NCBI GenBank assembly: GCA_963766445.1
Contig: CAVXZW010000025.1
Span: 209,696-273,695, forward strand
Reading direction: 5' to 3'
Length of the DNA: 64,000 nt
Source: JAICYJ01 sp963766445
Lineage (GTDB): Bacteria; Actinomycetota; Thermoleophilia; Gaiellales; JAICJC01
Under the pieces are notes generated by a model that was not told the origin of the DNA, searched no databases, and saw only the letters and a program-made list of their open reading frames with translations. Shown here one piece after another: positions 1 through 10,010 of this stretch. The position numbers were made by a program, and so were the translations under genes. Each line of letters begins with the position of its first letter. Within the stretch, counting starts at the first letter, position 1.

Positions 1-230
1 GTCAGCCAGACGATGCCCATGTTGATCAGGAACAGTCCGATGCCGAGCGTGACGATGATGAACGGGATGCCGAGCACCACCAGCACCGGCTTGATGAAGG
101 TGTTGACAGCCGCGAAGACGAGGCCGGCCAGGGCCAGCGCCCCGTAGCTGTCGTAGCTGACGTCTCCCACCAGCCAGGCGGCCACTCCCAGCGCCACGGT
201 GTTCACGACCCAGGTGAACAGGAACCGCAT
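1..230 (-). CDS. Phage-holin-like (superfamily IV) membrane protein, C-terminus cut off
   Basis: The reverse strand opens at an ATG (228-230) with MRFLFTWVVNTVALG and stays open to the window edge, giving 76 residues. Three hydrophobic stretches are separated by a short polar turn (VGDVSYDSYG) and a FIKPVLVVLGIPF segment. That KP-x4-GIP motif is typical of the small Phage_holin_4_2 family, which despite its name is chromosomal and widespread in actinobacteria. The molecular role is unknown. The rest of the gene lies outside the window. The divergent neighbour is the M20 peptidase. The family call rests on remembered motif shape only. Confidence 0.6.
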   Translation of the reverse strand, partial: MRFLFTWVVNTVALGVAAWLVGDVSYDSYGALALAGLVFAAVNTFIKPVLVVLGIPFIIVTLGIGLFLINMGIVWL

Positions 231-310
231 CAGCCATCGGGAGCGCCAGCTTGCCACGACCGAATATTCGCTTGCGCCGGGCTACCGCGCAAAGGCTAGT
301 CTGCCTCGCC

Positions 311-1637
311 ATGATCGATACCGCTCTGCACGAGGAGGCGATCAGCCTCACGCGCGACCTCGTCCGCGTCGACAGCTCGAACCCGCCCGGCAACGAGACG
401 CCCGCCGCGCTGGTGCTGAAGCGCTACCTCGAGGCCAACGGCGTGGAGTGCGAGCTGGTCGCCCGTGATCCCGATCGCGCCAACCTGGTGGCCCGCATCC
501 CCGGCAAGGGCACCGGCCCGTCGCTGGCGCTGCTCGGGCACACGGACGTGGTGCCGGCAGACGCACAGGACTGGCAACACGGCCCCTTTTCAGGCGACGT
601 CGACGACGACGGGTACCTGTGGGGCCGTGGCACCGTGGACATGAAGAACGAGACTGCGACGCGCGCGGTGGCGATGGCGGTGCTCGCGCGCGAGGGCTTC
701 CAGCCCAACGGCGATCTGGTCTACATCGCCGAGGCCGACGAGGAGGACGGAACCCACCCGGTGGGGATGGTGTGGCTGGTGGGCGAACGTCCCGACCTGG
801 CAACCGACTTCGCCATCAACGAGGGCGGCGGCGATCGCACGGTGCTGTCGGACGGGCGCGTGTTCGTGCCGATCTGCGTCGGCGAGAAGTGCTGCCTGGC
901 CGCGCTGGTAACGGCGCTGGGCGAGGCCGGCCACGCCTCCACCCCGAACGCGGGCGCGAACGCCGTGCCGCGTCTGGCGACGCTGATCGATCGGCTGGCC
1001 GCCTACCGGCCGGAGCGGCGGCTGCTACCGGAGACGCAGGCGATGCTGGAGGCGCTGATCGGCCCGTTCGACGAGGACGATCTGGACGCAGCGCTGGAGC
1101 GGGCGGCCACGCTGCACAGCAGCTTTCCCGAGGTGATCCCGGCGCTGTTCGGCATCACCATCGCACCCACGCGCCTGGTCGGGATCGAGCGCACGCAACG
1201 TGATGCCCGGCCGCGCGTCGGTCGAGTGCGACTGCCGCATCCTGCCCGGCGACACCCCCGAGACGCTCGAGCGAGAGCTGCGGGCGGCGCTGGGCGACGA
1301 CCTGCCCTACGAGATCGAGTTCCTGGAAGCGCCCGTGGGCGGCACCGTTGCCTCGGTCGACACGCCGCTGTTCGGGATCTGCCAGAGCTTCTTCGATCAG
1401 CGCGACCCGGGGGCGCAGCTGCTGCCGATGGTGTCCACCGGCTTCACCGACTCGCACTTCGTGCGGCAGGCCTACGGCACCGCCGCCTACGGCCTGTGGC
1501 CCTGCCGCCACACGCCCAGCGAGGTGCTGTCGTCGGGGATCCACAACCGCGACGAGCGCCTGCACGTGGACGACCTCGCCTACGGGCTGGACTTCACGCT
1601 GCACGTCTGCCGTGAGGTGGGGGCGCTGACCAGCTGA
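311..1637 (+). CDS. M20-family metallopeptidase (ArgE/DapE/CPG2 type), frameshifted
   Basis: A cytosolic zinc exopeptidase or deacylase of about 441 residues once one extra base near 1180 is removed. The N-terminal part has the metal-binding motif LLGHTDVVPAD, the bridging-Asp segment WGRGTVDMKNE and the catalytic Glu pair in EADEEDG, followed by NEGGGDR. After the frameshift the C-terminal lid/dimerisation region and final His appear in GRASVECDCRILPGDTP and FTDSHFVRQAYG. M20 enzymes hydrolyse amide bonds of acylated amino acids or dipeptides, and the substrate cannot be told from sequence. The ATG at 311 is chosen because it starts directly before the conserved LTRDLVRVDSSNPPGNE. A longer upstream frame lacks family features. 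1326 coding bases remain after the repair. Confidence 0.85.
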
Positions 1638-1683
1638 GCATCTGAGGGCTGGCGGACCCCCGGTTTCGTCGGACAATGGGAGC

Positions 1684-2763
1684 GTGGTACGGCTCCCACT
1701 GCTGATCCTCATGTTCGCCGTGCTCGCGGGCGGCTGCGGCCCGGGGCAGACCGGCGGCGGCGAATCAACGAGCGCGCAGCTCTCCCGGTCGGACGCAAAC
1801 ACCAGCGACGCGGTCAAGCTCGTCGTCACCTGGCAGGGCAAGGCAAGCCAGCTTGGCCGCTCGACCGAGTGGTACCAGCCGAAAAGCGGCTACTACCACA
1901 CGACCCACACGAGCGCGGAGGGGAAGCTTGAGACGGTCTTCGGCGAAGACGGCATCACCGCACTGACCGATAAGGGGCTCTACCAAGCGACGGGGAGCCG
2001 CGGCTACTTCGCCCAGGCAACGACGATCCCCAACATCTTCGTCACACCCGGCGTCGCGCTCGCACACCTCTACCTCCACCCCGGGGGTGAGCAGACCGGA
2101 GTTCGCTTCACCAGCGAGGATGGTGGGCACACCGTCAACGTTATCTGGCGCTACGAGGGTGATACGTCCTCGATCGACCTGCACGGCACCATTACCGTCG
2201 CCGAGCGCGTCAGCGCCGATCAAGCCGACCGCCGGGGACTGTTCCACCCGCTCGATGGCCACCCCGTCGGCGGCTCGGGGCAGCACGACCCGGGCGTGCA
2301 TCCCGAGCATGCGACCGGCTACTGGTTCGGCGATCGGCTCGGCCCCGCCCGCGCGGCCACAGAGTTGGAGTCATGGGGCGCCGAGCCGCTGTCGGGCCGC
2401 GGGCCCGAACAGGAAGTGCGCACCATCTACCGGATGAACGTGTCGGATCTTCCCGGCGGCGTCCCGCCGCTGAACACGGAGAACTACCCCGGCATGGGCG
2501 ACCAGGCGACGACCGACATCTCGGTCGATTGCATGCCAACGCCCGACGGCTACATCCCCGGCCAACCCACGTCGACACCGGCGCAGACGGTCACGATCTC
2601 CGGCGGCGACCGGGCGACGCTCTACGTCACCTCCTACATGCAAGCCGACGCGACCGGAACCGATGCCACGTTCATCACCGACGACGGAACCGCCTGCCAC
2701 GTCCACGGCCTGATCACGCCGGATCAGCTCACGGCCGCGATCAAGACCTACAGGAAGCTCTGA
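1684..2763 (+). CDS. Secreted lipoprotein of unknown function
   Basis: A GTG start gives a 359-residue protein with a short basic start, a hydrophobic core and the lipobox LAGGC with Cys at about residue 18, so it should be lipid-anchored outside the membrane. A polar GQTGGGEST linker follows. The mature part has no motif I recognise. It is rich in Thr, Ser and Gly and contains two Cys late in the chain (VDCMPTP and TACHVHG). The gene stands alone, 46 bp after the peptidase, and converges on the anti-sigma gene 11 bp away. An envelope-stress link to that sigma pair would be inference only. The frame is intact, unlike both its neighbours on the plus strand. Confidence 0.6.
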   Translation: MVRLPLLILMFAVLAGGCGPGQTGGGESTSAQLSRSDANTSDAVKLVVTWQGKASQLGRSTEWYQPKSGYYHTTHTSAEGKLETVFGEDGITALTDKGLYQATGSRGYFAQATTIPNIFVTPGVALAHLYLHPGGEQTGVRFTSEDGGHTVNVIWRYEGDTSSIDLHGTITVAERVSADQADRRGLFHPLDGHPVGGSGQHDPGVHPEHATGYWFGDRLGPARAATELESWGAEPLSGRGPEQEVRTIYRMNVSDLPGGVPPLNTENYPGMGDQATTDISVDCMPTPDGYIPGQPTSTPAQTVTISGGDRATLYVTSYMQADATGTDATFITDDGTACHVHGLITPDQLTAAIKTYRKL

Positions 2764-2774
2764 GCATCAACCAC

Positions 2775-3026
2775 CTAGCCGGAAACCCAGCCTCGGAAGG
2801 CGTGCAGCAGCGCGGCCCGCGCATCGGGCGAGATCTGCTGCTCCCGCAGCGTCCCGGTGAGGCGAATCGTATCGCGCATCTGCTCCAGGTAGGCGGTGCA
2901 GCCGTCGCAGCCGGCGATGTGGCTCTCGAAGCGCGCGTGCTGCTCCGGCGACAGCGCACCCTCGAGGTAGTCGGTGACCAGCTCGACCAGGTCACGGCAG
3001 GCGATGGGGGCGATGTGGACGCTCAC
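2775..3026 (-). CDS. Anti-sigma factor, zinc-binding (zf-HC2/ZAS) type
   Basis: An 83-residue protein consisting of little more than a ZAS domain. CRDLVELVTDYLEGAL leads to HIAGCDGCTAYL, the H-x3-C-x2-C zinc motif of cytosolic anti-sigma factors that hold ECF sigma factors and often release them on oxidation or envelope stress. There is no transmembrane segment. Its ATG overlaps the TGA of the upstream sigma gene by 4 bp, so the two are translationally coupled and made in matched amounts. It is shorter than RsrA-type proteins (about 100 residues) but complete. Confidence 0.85.
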   Translation of the reverse strand: MSVHIAPIACRDLVELVTDYLEGALSPEQHARFESHIAGCDGCTAYLEQMRDTIRLTGTLREQQISPDARAALLHAFRGWVSG

Positions 3027-3688
3027 GCGGTGTCCTCCGACAGATAGCGCTCGAGCGCGGCCCGCACCTTCGAGCGGGCACGGTGCAGCAGCACCCGCTG
3101 GTTGGTCTCGCTCAGCTCCAGCAGCGCGCGCACCTCGCTCGAAGAGAAGCCCTCGACGTCGCGGAGGCGGATCACCTCACGCTGCGTGGGCGGCAGCTGC
3201 TCGATCGCGGCGTCGATCACGGACCGCGTCTCGGCGCTCAGCAGCGTCGCCTCGGGCAGGCCGTCCCAGCCGCGCGGCGGCGAGGCCCACGCCCCGGCGG
3301 CGGCGTCCCCGGGTGGCAGGAACCGGTCGGGATCGACGGCGGGGCCGTCGTCGCCGTCGCCAAGCGACGCGAACGGGATGCTCCGCCGCTCGCGCTGCGC
3401 GCGCGTCTTGGCGGTGTTGGTGAGGATCCGGTAGATCCAGGTGCGCAGCGAGGAGCGGCCCTGGAACCCGTCGATCCCGCGCAGGACGCCCAGCCAGGTC
3501 TCCGCCACGACGTCCTCGGCGACGGCACGCGACCCTACGTACATCATGGCGACGCGCACCAGCGAGGCCTGATACCGGTCGATCAGCTCGACGAACGCGT
3601 CCTCGTCACGCGCGCGCAACGCTGCGACCAGCCGCCGCTCGTCCGGCGAAAGGCCGGGGAACGCGGGAGGGGCGGGAGGTTCGGTCAT
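3023..3688 (-). CDS. ECF-family RNA polymerase sigma factor
   Basis: 221 residues. Region 2 is clear: RDEDAFVELIDRYQASLVRVA, then VGSRAVAEDVVAETWLGVLRG and FQGRSSLRTWIYRILTN. A glycine/proline-rich linker of about 45 residues separates it from region 4 (LPPTQREVIRLRDVEGFSS, then ETNQRVLLHRARSKVRAALE). The long linker distinguishes it from compact SigE-type factors. The ATG at 3688 (MTEPP) is preferred over a GTG three codons earlier. The gene precedes and overlaps the ZAS anti-sigma factor, which names its regulator. The regulon cannot be read from here. Confidence 0.9.
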   Translation of the reverse strand: MTEPPAPPAFPGLSPDERRLVAALRARDEDAFVELIDRYQASLVRVAMMYVGSRAVAEDVVAETWLGVLRGIDGFQGRSSLRTWIYRILTNTAKTRAQRERRSIPFASLGDGDDGPAVDPDRFLPPGDAAAGAWASPPRGWDGLPEATLLSAETRSVIDAAIEQLPPTQREVIRLRDVEGFSSSEVRALLELSETNQRVLLHRARSKVRAALERYLSEDTA

Positions 3689-3731
3689 GGCCAGCACGAT
3701 TCTGCCTGAGTCTGGCGAGACGGGCGGATCG

Positions 3732-4902
3732 TTACGCCGGCAGCGAGCGCGCGGCCGGCGCCACCCGCAGCGCCAGCGCGGCCACCAGGCCGCAGCCGAT
3801 CGAAGCCGCGCAGACCGTGACCAGCCGGCTCCAGCCGGCGTCCAGCCACAGCCCTGGAAGATAGGCGCCCAGCGCGCCGCCGAGGTAGTAGAGGGTCAGG
3901 TGCAGGCTGGTGGCGGTGCCGCGGTGGTGGTCGACCAGGCGCGGGATCAGCAGCTGGCAGGTTGTCACGGTCGAGAACATCGCGAACGCCATCAGTCCCA
4001 GCCCCGTCACCACCACCGGCAGCGAGTCGACCAGCGTCAGCAGGCAGCCGGCCAGCGACATCGCAACCAGTCCCGGCAGCAGCCGCTGCGGGCCCAGCCG
4101 TTGCGCCAGGCCGCCCACCACGGGCACCGCGATGCCCACCAGCCAGACGCCGTAGACCAGGCCGGCGCCGGCCAGGCCGAGGCCGATCTCGGGGGAGGTG
4201 AGCCGGTAGGTGCCGTAGGTGAAGATGCCGACGAACCCGAAGAACACGGTGGCGGCGCAGAGCGCATTGGTCAGCAACCGGCGGTTGCGCAGATGCGACG
4301 CGACCACGCCGCCCAGCCGGCGGCCGCTGTGGGCGGGGCGGTCGCGCGGCAGCCATCGCCACATCGTGAGCGCGCCCAGGGCGGTCGGAAACGCCAGCAG
4401 CGAGAGCGCCAGGCGCCAGCCCCAGACGTCGGCCACCAGCGCCGTCCCCACCCGTCCTACGAAGCCGCCGAACACCAGCGACGAGGTGTACGCGCCCATG
4501 GCAACACCCACGCTGCGGCCCGCGAACCGCTCCGACACGTACGGCACCGCCACCACCAGCAGGCCCGGCATCAGCAGCCCCTGGGCGGCGCGCAGCAGCA
4601 GCAGAATGCCCAGGTTGGGTGCCAGGCCGAGCAACGCCGTCGGCACCACCAGCAGCGCCGCCGAGGCGATCATGACGCGGGCGCGGCCGACGCGGTCGGA
4701 CAACGGGCCATGCACCCAGCCGCCGAAGAGCCACACCCAGCACCACCACGGTGATGGAGAGGCCGGCCGCCGAAGGCGACACGTCCAGGCCGTGCTCGAT
4801 CTCGGGCAGGATCGCCTGCGTGGCGTACATGTTCGCGAACATCGCCGACGCGCCCAGGAACAGGGCGATCGCCGGGCGGGCGCGGTCGGCGTCAGCCCGC
4901 AC
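3732..4902 (-). CDS. MFS transporter (YnfM/arabinose-efflux-like), frameshifted
   Basis: A twelve-helix major facilitator carrier of about 389 residues after deleting one base near 4735. The N-terminus (MFANMYATQAILPEIEHGL, then SPSAAGLSITVVVLGVA) matches the YnfM-like branch. After the shift comes the loop 2-3 signature GPLSDRVGRARVM. The substrate is unknown; related proteins export sugars or drugs. The start is a GTG at 4902 that overlaps the end of the RNase D gene by 11 bp, so the two are probably co-transcribed. The frame is otherwise intact through the C-terminal APAARSLPA. Confidence 0.8.
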
Positions 4903-6052
4903 GCCCGGCCACGTGCGGCGGGCCCGGCAGCACGCGCAGCGCCACCTCGCCCCGCAGCAGCCGCAGCAGCTCTTCGCCGGCCAGCTCTCGCCGCCAGCCG
5001 CGCAGCAGTGGATGGTCGTCGCCGCCCTCTGCGACCACCCGGATCAGGGACTCCAGATCGTCGCGGGTCGCCACCAGCTCGGATGCGATGCCGGCCTCGG
5101 CGCAGACCGCCTGCAGCACCGAGCTGGCCAGCGGCAGCACCACCTTGATGCGGTTGCGGAGCTCGGAGGGCAGCTCGGCGGCCCGCTCCGGCGCGGGGCC
5201 GTCGGCCTCCGCCAGCACCGTCAGCAGTCCGTCCAGCTGGGGGCCGTTCTTCAGCTGCAGGCCGCGCACCGCCCGTGCCTCCTCGGCCGTGCGAGGCCTC
5301 CTCCGGGCAAGCTCGATCAGGGTCGGGTCGCGGACCAGCCAGCTGGTGGGGATGTCACGCCGCCGCGCCTCGCGCTCGCGCCAGGTGGCGGCCGCGACCA
5401 GGGCCACAAGCTGCTCGCCGCGCAGCTTGCCGCGGCCGGCCACACGGCGCCAGGCCTGATCGGGATCCTGCACCAGCTGCGCCTCCGGCCCGTAGCGCCG
5501 CTCCATCTCCTCGTCGGCCCAGCGGTCGCGGCCCTGGCTGCGCAGCCGCTCCAGCAGCGCATCCATCGCTGCCAGCAGGTGCCGCACGTCGTCGCCGGCG
5601 TAGGCAACCTGGGTCGCCGTCAGCGGCCGCTTCGACCAGTCGGTGAAGCCCTCGGCATGCTTCAGCCGCACGCCCAGGGTCTGGTCGAGCATGCGCTCCA
5701 GCGACAGCGAGCCGCCCAGCCCCGCGAACCCGGCCGCCAGCTGGGTGTCGAACACGGCCGCGGCACCGGTGCCGAAGTGCAGGGCGAAGCCGGTCAGGTC
5801 GGCGCCGGGGGCGTGCATCGCCTTCACCACCGACCCGTCGGCGACCAGGTCGGCAACGGGCTTCAGCGGCGCTCCCCGCAGAGGATCGACGACGGCCAGG
5901 CGCTCGGCGGTGGCGATCTGGACGAGGCACAGCACCGGCGCGTAGGTGCGCTCCCAGACGAATTCGGTGTCCAGCGCGCAGCGTCCCTCACCGCGGGCGT
6001 CGGCCAGCAGCGAGGCGAGGCCGGCGTCGTCGGTGATCTGCTCGATGCTCAT
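4892..6052 (-). CDS. rnd: Ribonuclease D (DEDD 3'-5' exonuclease)
   Basis: 386 residues. The exonuclease domain is at the N-terminus: motif I DTEFVWERTY (Asp and Glu metal ligands), motif II around FDTQLAAGFAG, and motif III AYAGDDVRHLL with the DEDDy Tyr/Asp pair. An HRDC domain follows at about residues 200-280 (LAAMDALLERL to LVRDPTLIELARR). RNase D trims the 3' ends of tRNA and other stable RNAs. The ATG at 6052 is chosen over a longer frame because MSIEQITDDAGL is the usual family start. The 5' flank is divergent from the NfeD gene. Confidence 0.92.
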   Translation of the reverse strand: MSIEQITDDAGLASLLADARGEGRCALDTEFVWERTYAPVLCLVQIATAERLAVVDPLRGAPLKPVADLVADGSVVKAMHAPGADLTGFALHFGTGAAAVFDTQLAAGFAGLGGSLSLERMLDQTLGVRLKHAEGFTDWSKRPLTATQVAYAGDDVRHLLAAMDALLERLRSQGRDRWADEEMERRYGPEAQLVQDPDQAWRRVAGRGKLRGEQLVALVAAATWREREARRRDIPTSWLVRDPTLIELARRRPRTAEEARAVRGLQLKNGPQLDGLLTVLAEADGPAPERAAELPSELRNRIKVVLPLASSVLQAVCAEAGIASELVATRDDLESLIRVVAEGGDDHPLLRGWRRELAGEELLRLLRGEVALRVLPGPPHVAGRAG

Positions 6053-6115
6053 CGAGCGGCACCGTAGCGCGCACCGCGGCAGGCGCACGACCCCCGGCAC
6101 GCATAAGCTACATGC

Positions 6116-6589
6116 ATGGATCTACCTGCATGGGCGATCTGGGTCGTGGTGGCCGTGGCGATGCTCGCCATCGAAGCCACCACGTCCTCGTTCTTCACGA
6201 TCTACTTCGCGGTGTCGGCCGCAATCGTTGCGGTGCTGACGCTGCTCGGCATCCCCGTGGCCTTCCAGATCATCGCCTTCGGCCTGCTCGGGGTGGGCAC
6301 GCTCGTGCTCACGCGCCCGGCGCTGCTGCGGATCGCGGGCAGCGACACCCCGGCCGTGCCCAGCGGCGTCGACGCCATGCGCGGCCGCATCGGCGTTGTC
6401 ACCACCGCGATCGGCGAGCTGGAGGCGGGCCAGGTCAAGCTGGGCGGCGAGACCTGGTCGGCGCGCAGCTACTTCGAGCACGAACCGATCGCCCTGGGCA
6501 CCCGTATCGAGGTGGTCGAGATCAAGGGCGTCACCGCGCTCGTGATCGCGGCCCCCGACGACCGTACCGAACTCCCGAAGGAGATCTGA
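6116..6589 (+). CDS. NfeD-like membrane protein with C-terminal OB fold
   Basis: 157 residues. Three hydrophobic helices fill the first 75 residues. A small beta-rich domain follows (MRGRIGVVTTAIGEL to GTRIEVVEIKGVTALV), which is the soluble OB fold of the short NfeD1b class. It lacks the ClpP-like protease domain of long NfeD proteins. The stop overlaps the start of the SPFH gene (TGATG). NfeD and stomatin-type proteins are almost always encoded together and are thought to shape membrane microdomains. The start ATG lies 64 bp from the divergent rnd start. Confidence 0.88.
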   Translation: MDLPAWAIWVVVAVAMLAIEATTSSFFTIYFAVSAAIVAVLTLLGIPVAFQIIAFGLLGVGTLVLTRPALLRIAGSDTPAVPSGVDAMRGRIGVVTTAIGELEAGQVKLGGETWSARSYFEHEPIALGTRIEVVEIKGVTALVIAAPDDRTELPKEI

Positions 6590-7575
6590 TGGCACCCCTG
6601 ATCGTGGCTCTCGTGCTGGCGCTGTTCGCGGTGATCCTGGTCGCCTCGTCCGTGCGAGTCGTCCGGCAGGCCCGCGTCGGCATCGTCGAGCGCTGGGGCA
6701 AGTACCGCGCCTCGCTGCCCCCCGGCCTGCACCTGATCCTGCCCATGCTCGACCGGATCACCGCCGTCGTCGACATGCGCGAGACGGTGCAGGCGTTCGC
6801 GCCGCAGCCCGTCATCACGCAGGACAACGTCACGATCGGCATCGACACGGTCGTCTACTACCAGGTCACCGACCCGTTCCGGGCCACCTACGAGGTGGCC
6901 AACGTGCTGATCGCCATGGAGCAGCTCGCGATCACGACGCTGCGAAACGTGGTCGGCTCGATGACGCTGGAGGGCACGCTCACCAGCCGCGACGAGATCA
7001 ACACCCAGCTGCGGATCGTGCTGGACGAGGCCACCGAGAAGTGGGGCGTGCGCGTGACCCGGGTGGAGCTGAAGAGCATCGACCCGCCCCGCTCGATCCA
7101 GGAGGCGATGGAGCAGCAGATGCGCGCCGACCGCGCCAAGCGGGCGGCGATCCTCTCGGCCGAGGGCGAGAAGCAGTCGGCGATCCTGCGCGCCGAGGGC
7201 CTGCGCCAGGCCGCGATCCTGAACGGCGAGGCCGATCAGCAGTCGAACATCCTGCGCGCCGAGGGCGAGAAGCAGGCCAGGGCGCTGCGCGCGCAGGGCG
7301 AGGCGGAGGCGCTTGCGACCGTGTTCAAGACCGTCGCCGAGACAGGCATCGCACCATCCGACATGCTCGGCTACAAGTACCTGGAAGCGCTGCCGGCGGT
7401 GGCCGACGGCGACTCCAACAAGCTGATGCTGTTGCCCAGCGGGGCGGCCAACGCGATGGGCGCCATCGCCGGCCTGGGGGCCGCATTCAGCGAGGGCGCC
7501 GCGCCCACCCCGGCGACGCCGGCCGCGCCCAAGCGGCGGCCCGCCGTCGCCGGCCTCTCCCCCGCCCACACCTGA
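6589..7575 (+). CDS. SPFH/Band 7 (stomatin-like, QmcA-type) membrane protein
   Basis: 328 residues. One N-terminal helix (LIVALVLALFAVILVASSV) is followed by the SPFH domain beginning GIVERWGKYRASLPPGLH and including LRNVVGSMTLEG, and then a long charged coiled coil. The coil contains repeated segments of the form xAExGExQxAIL between residues 180 and 245. A Pro/Ala-rich tail (residues 300-328) ends the protein. Such proteins form ring-like membrane scaffolds. Coupling to the NfeD gene supports this pairing. The frame is intact. Confidence 0.92.
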   Translation: MAPLIVALVLALFAVILVASSVRVVRQARVGIVERWGKYRASLPPGLHLILPMLDRITAVVDMRETVQAFAPQPVITQDNVTIGIDTVVYYQVTDPFRATYEVANVLIAMEQLAITTLRNVVGSMTLEGTLTSRDEINTQLRIVLDEATEKWGVRVTRVELKSIDPPRSIQEAMEQQMRADRAKRAAILSAEGEKQSAILRAEGLRQAAILNGEADQQSNILRAEGEKQARALRAQGEAEALATVFKTVAETGIAPSDMLGYKYLEALPAVADGDSNKLMLLPSGAANAMGAIAGLGAAFSEGAAPTPATPAAPKRRPAVAGLSPAHT

Positions 7576-7626
7576 TCCGCCGGCTGAGTGACGCCGGTCA
7601 CGGCTACACCATCGCGGCGCCGCTTG

Positions 7627-7632
7627 TAGAAT
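7627..7632 (+). promoter_or_regulatory. Possible -10 element (TAGAAT) before ctaC
   Basis: TAGAAT lies 10 bp before the GTG start of ctaC, preceded by TTG. The same hexamer, with a proper -35, precedes the second ctaC on the other strand. No convincing -35 lies 16-18 bp upstream here. If used, the transcript would have only about 4 nt of leader. Confidence 0.35.
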
Positions 7633-7642
7633 CCGGGCGCCT

Positions 7643-8376
7643 GTGACCCGAACGCATCGCCGCCGCCGCTGGTTCCTCGCCGCAGCCCCGCTCGGAGTGC
7701 TGGTCGCACTGACCCTCGCCCAGCCGGCGCTGGCCGGGACGGCCACCCTCAACCAGCCGGAATCGCCGAACGCGCAGAGCATCGACAGCATCTACCGGGC
7801 GGTGCTGGGCGTGACCGTCACCATCTTCGTGCTGGTGGGCGGCTGGCTGGTCTACTCGGCGATCCGGTTCCGGGAGCGGCCCGGCCGCGAGTACCCGGAT
7901 CCGCCGCAGGTGCGCGGCTCCACCCGGCTCGAGATCGGCTGGACGATCGTCCCGATCCTGATCCTGGTCGGCCTGTCCGCGTTCACGTTCTACAAGCTGC
8001 CGAAGGTGGAGGACGTGCCCAAGGGCGCTATGCAGATCGGGGTGACGGCGCAGCAGTACTCCTGGACGTTCACCTACCCCGGCGGCAAGCACCCGGCCGG
8101 GCCGAACACCCTGGTGGTACCGGTCGACACGCCGATCCACCTGAACATGGTCTCCAAGGACGTGGTGCACGACTTCTGGGTGGAGCAGCTCGGGCAGAAG
8201 CAGGACGTGTTCCCCAACCGCATCACCCACACTGGTTCCAGGCTGACAAGATCGGCAACTACGACGGCCAGTGCGCGGAGTTCTGCGGATCCGGTCACGC
8301 CACCATGACCATCGTCGTGCGCGTGTTGTCCAAGGAGGACTACCTCAAGTACATGTCGACCAAGGCGACCACCTAG
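7643..8376 (+). CDS. ctaC: Cytochrome c oxidase subunit II (A1-type module), frameshifted
   Basis: About 244 residues when one missing base near 8240 is restored. A signal-like N-terminus (RRRRWFLAAAPLGVLVALTLA) is followed by two membrane helices around residues 50-115 and then the extracytoplasmic cupredoxin domain. The CuA ligands are visible: His in DVVHDFW, then Cys-x3-Cys and His/Met in QCAEFCGSGHATM after the shift. There is no heme c domain, so the electron donor is a separate cytochrome c. The stop (8374-8376) abuts the ATG of ctaD. This is one of the few genes here needing a base added rather than removed. Confidence 0.9.
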
Positions 8377-10006
8377 ATGGCTACGGCGGCCACACCGGCA
8401 CAGGCGTTCCCCGCCCCCAGCGGCTCGACGCTGCGCTCCTGGATCACGACCGTCGATCACAAGCGGATCGGCCTGCTCTACCTGCTGGTGACGATGTTCT
8501 TCTTCCTCACCGGCGGGTTGATGGCGCTGGTGATCCGGCTGCAGCTGGAGACCGCCAGCGGCACCGTCGTCTCGGCCGAGACCTACGACCAGATCTTCAC
8601 GATGCACGGCACCACGATGGTGTTCCTGTTCGCGGTGCCGGTGACGGCCGCGTTCGGCAACTACATGGTGCCGCTGCAGATCGGCGCCCGCGACATGGCC
8701 TTCCCGAAGCTGAACGCCGCGTCGTTCTGGCTGCTGCTGTTCGGCGGCATGGTCATGTACTCGAGCTTCGCGTTCGGCGGCGCCCCGGATGCCGGCTGGA
8801 CCGGCTACCCGCCGCTGTCGGTGATCTCGCCCGGCCACGGCATCGACTTCTGGATCGTGGGCCTGCACATCCTGTCGCTCTCGTCGATCCTGGGCGCGAT
8901 CAACTTCATCTGCACGATCCACAACATGCGCGCGCCCGGCATGCGGCTGACGCGGATGCCGCTGTTCACCTGGTGCATCGACTTCTACTCGATCATGATC
9001 GTGGCCGCCTTGCCGGTGTTGTCGGGCGCGCTGACGATGCTGCTGCTCGACCGCAACTACGGCACGCACTTCTTCACCGCGAACGGTGGTAACCCGATCC
9101 TCTACCAGCACTTGTTCTGGTTCTTCGGGCACCCAGAGGTGTACGTGGTGGCGCTGCCCGGGTTCGGCATGATCTCGGAGATCCTGCCGGTGTTCTCGCG
9201 CAAGCCGATCTTCGGCTACAAGGCGCTGGTCTACTCGGCAGCGGCGATCGCGTTCCTGGGCTTCCTGGTCTGGGGCCACCACATGTTCGCGGTCGGATTC
9301 TCGACGCCCGTCGACATCTGGTTCATGGTCGCCTCGCTGGCGATCGCGGTGCCCACCGGCGTCAAGATCTTCAACTGGATCGGCACGCTGTGGATGGGCC
9401 GGATCCGCTACGAGCCGCCGATGCTGTTCGCGGTCGGCTTCATCCTGCTGTTCATGATCGGCGGGCTTGTCGGGCGTCTTCCTGGCCGTCTTCTCGATCG
9501 ACCTGCAGGTCACCGACAGCTACTTCGTCGTCGCCCACTTCCACTACGTGATGGGATCGATCCCGGTGTTCGCCGTGATGGGTGGCCTGCACTACTGGTA
9601 TCCGAAGATGACCGGCCGTATGCTCAACCGCAGCCTCGGCATCTGGAGCTTCTGGGTGCTGTTCGTGGGCTTCAACATGACCTTCTTCCCGATGCACGCG
9701 ATGGGGCTATCCGGAATGCCGCGCCGTATCTCGAGCTACCCACAGCACCCCGGTTGGGAGCGCATGAACGAGATCGCCACCCTGGGCTCGTTCGTGATCT
9801 CGATGGGGGTGCTTCTCGTCGTCTACAACTGCGTGACGTCGCTTCGCAACGGCCGCGTGGCCGGCGACGACCCCTGGCAGGCGAACACGCTCGAGTGGTA
9901 CACCAGCTCGCCGCCGCCCGCGCACAACTTCGACTCGCTGCCGCCGATCCGCAGCGAACGGCCGCTGGCCGACCTGCACGCCGAGGCGGCGGAGGCGGCG
10001 GGGTGA
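8377..10006 (+). CDS. ctaD: Cytochrome c oxidase subunit I, A1-type, frameshifted
   Basis: 542 residues after removing one T near 9470. This is the heme a/a3-CuB catalytic subunit that reduces O2 and pumps protons. The start has TTVDHKRIGLLYLL. The low-spin heme ligand lies in MHGTTMVFLF. The helix VI motif is FGHPEVYVVALPG, whose Glu marks the A1 family with a full D-channel. The CuB histidines follow in WGHHMF and the heme ligands in VAHFHYVMGS. It sits between ctaC (0 bp) and ctaB (4 bp). A second, A2-type subunit I lies about 3 kb away on the other strand. Confidence 0.93.
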
Positions 10007-10010
10007 CGCG

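Noticed and set aside
2775..3688. The lipoprotein at 1684 as a target or sensor of the sigma/anti-sigma pair
   Set aside because: It is convergent, not in the operon, and no shared promoter motif is visible.
8230..9480. Programmed frameshifting in ctaC/ctaD
   Set aside because: The sites lack slippery heptamers and vary in sign; similar shifts occur in unrelated genes throughout, so error is the simpler cause.
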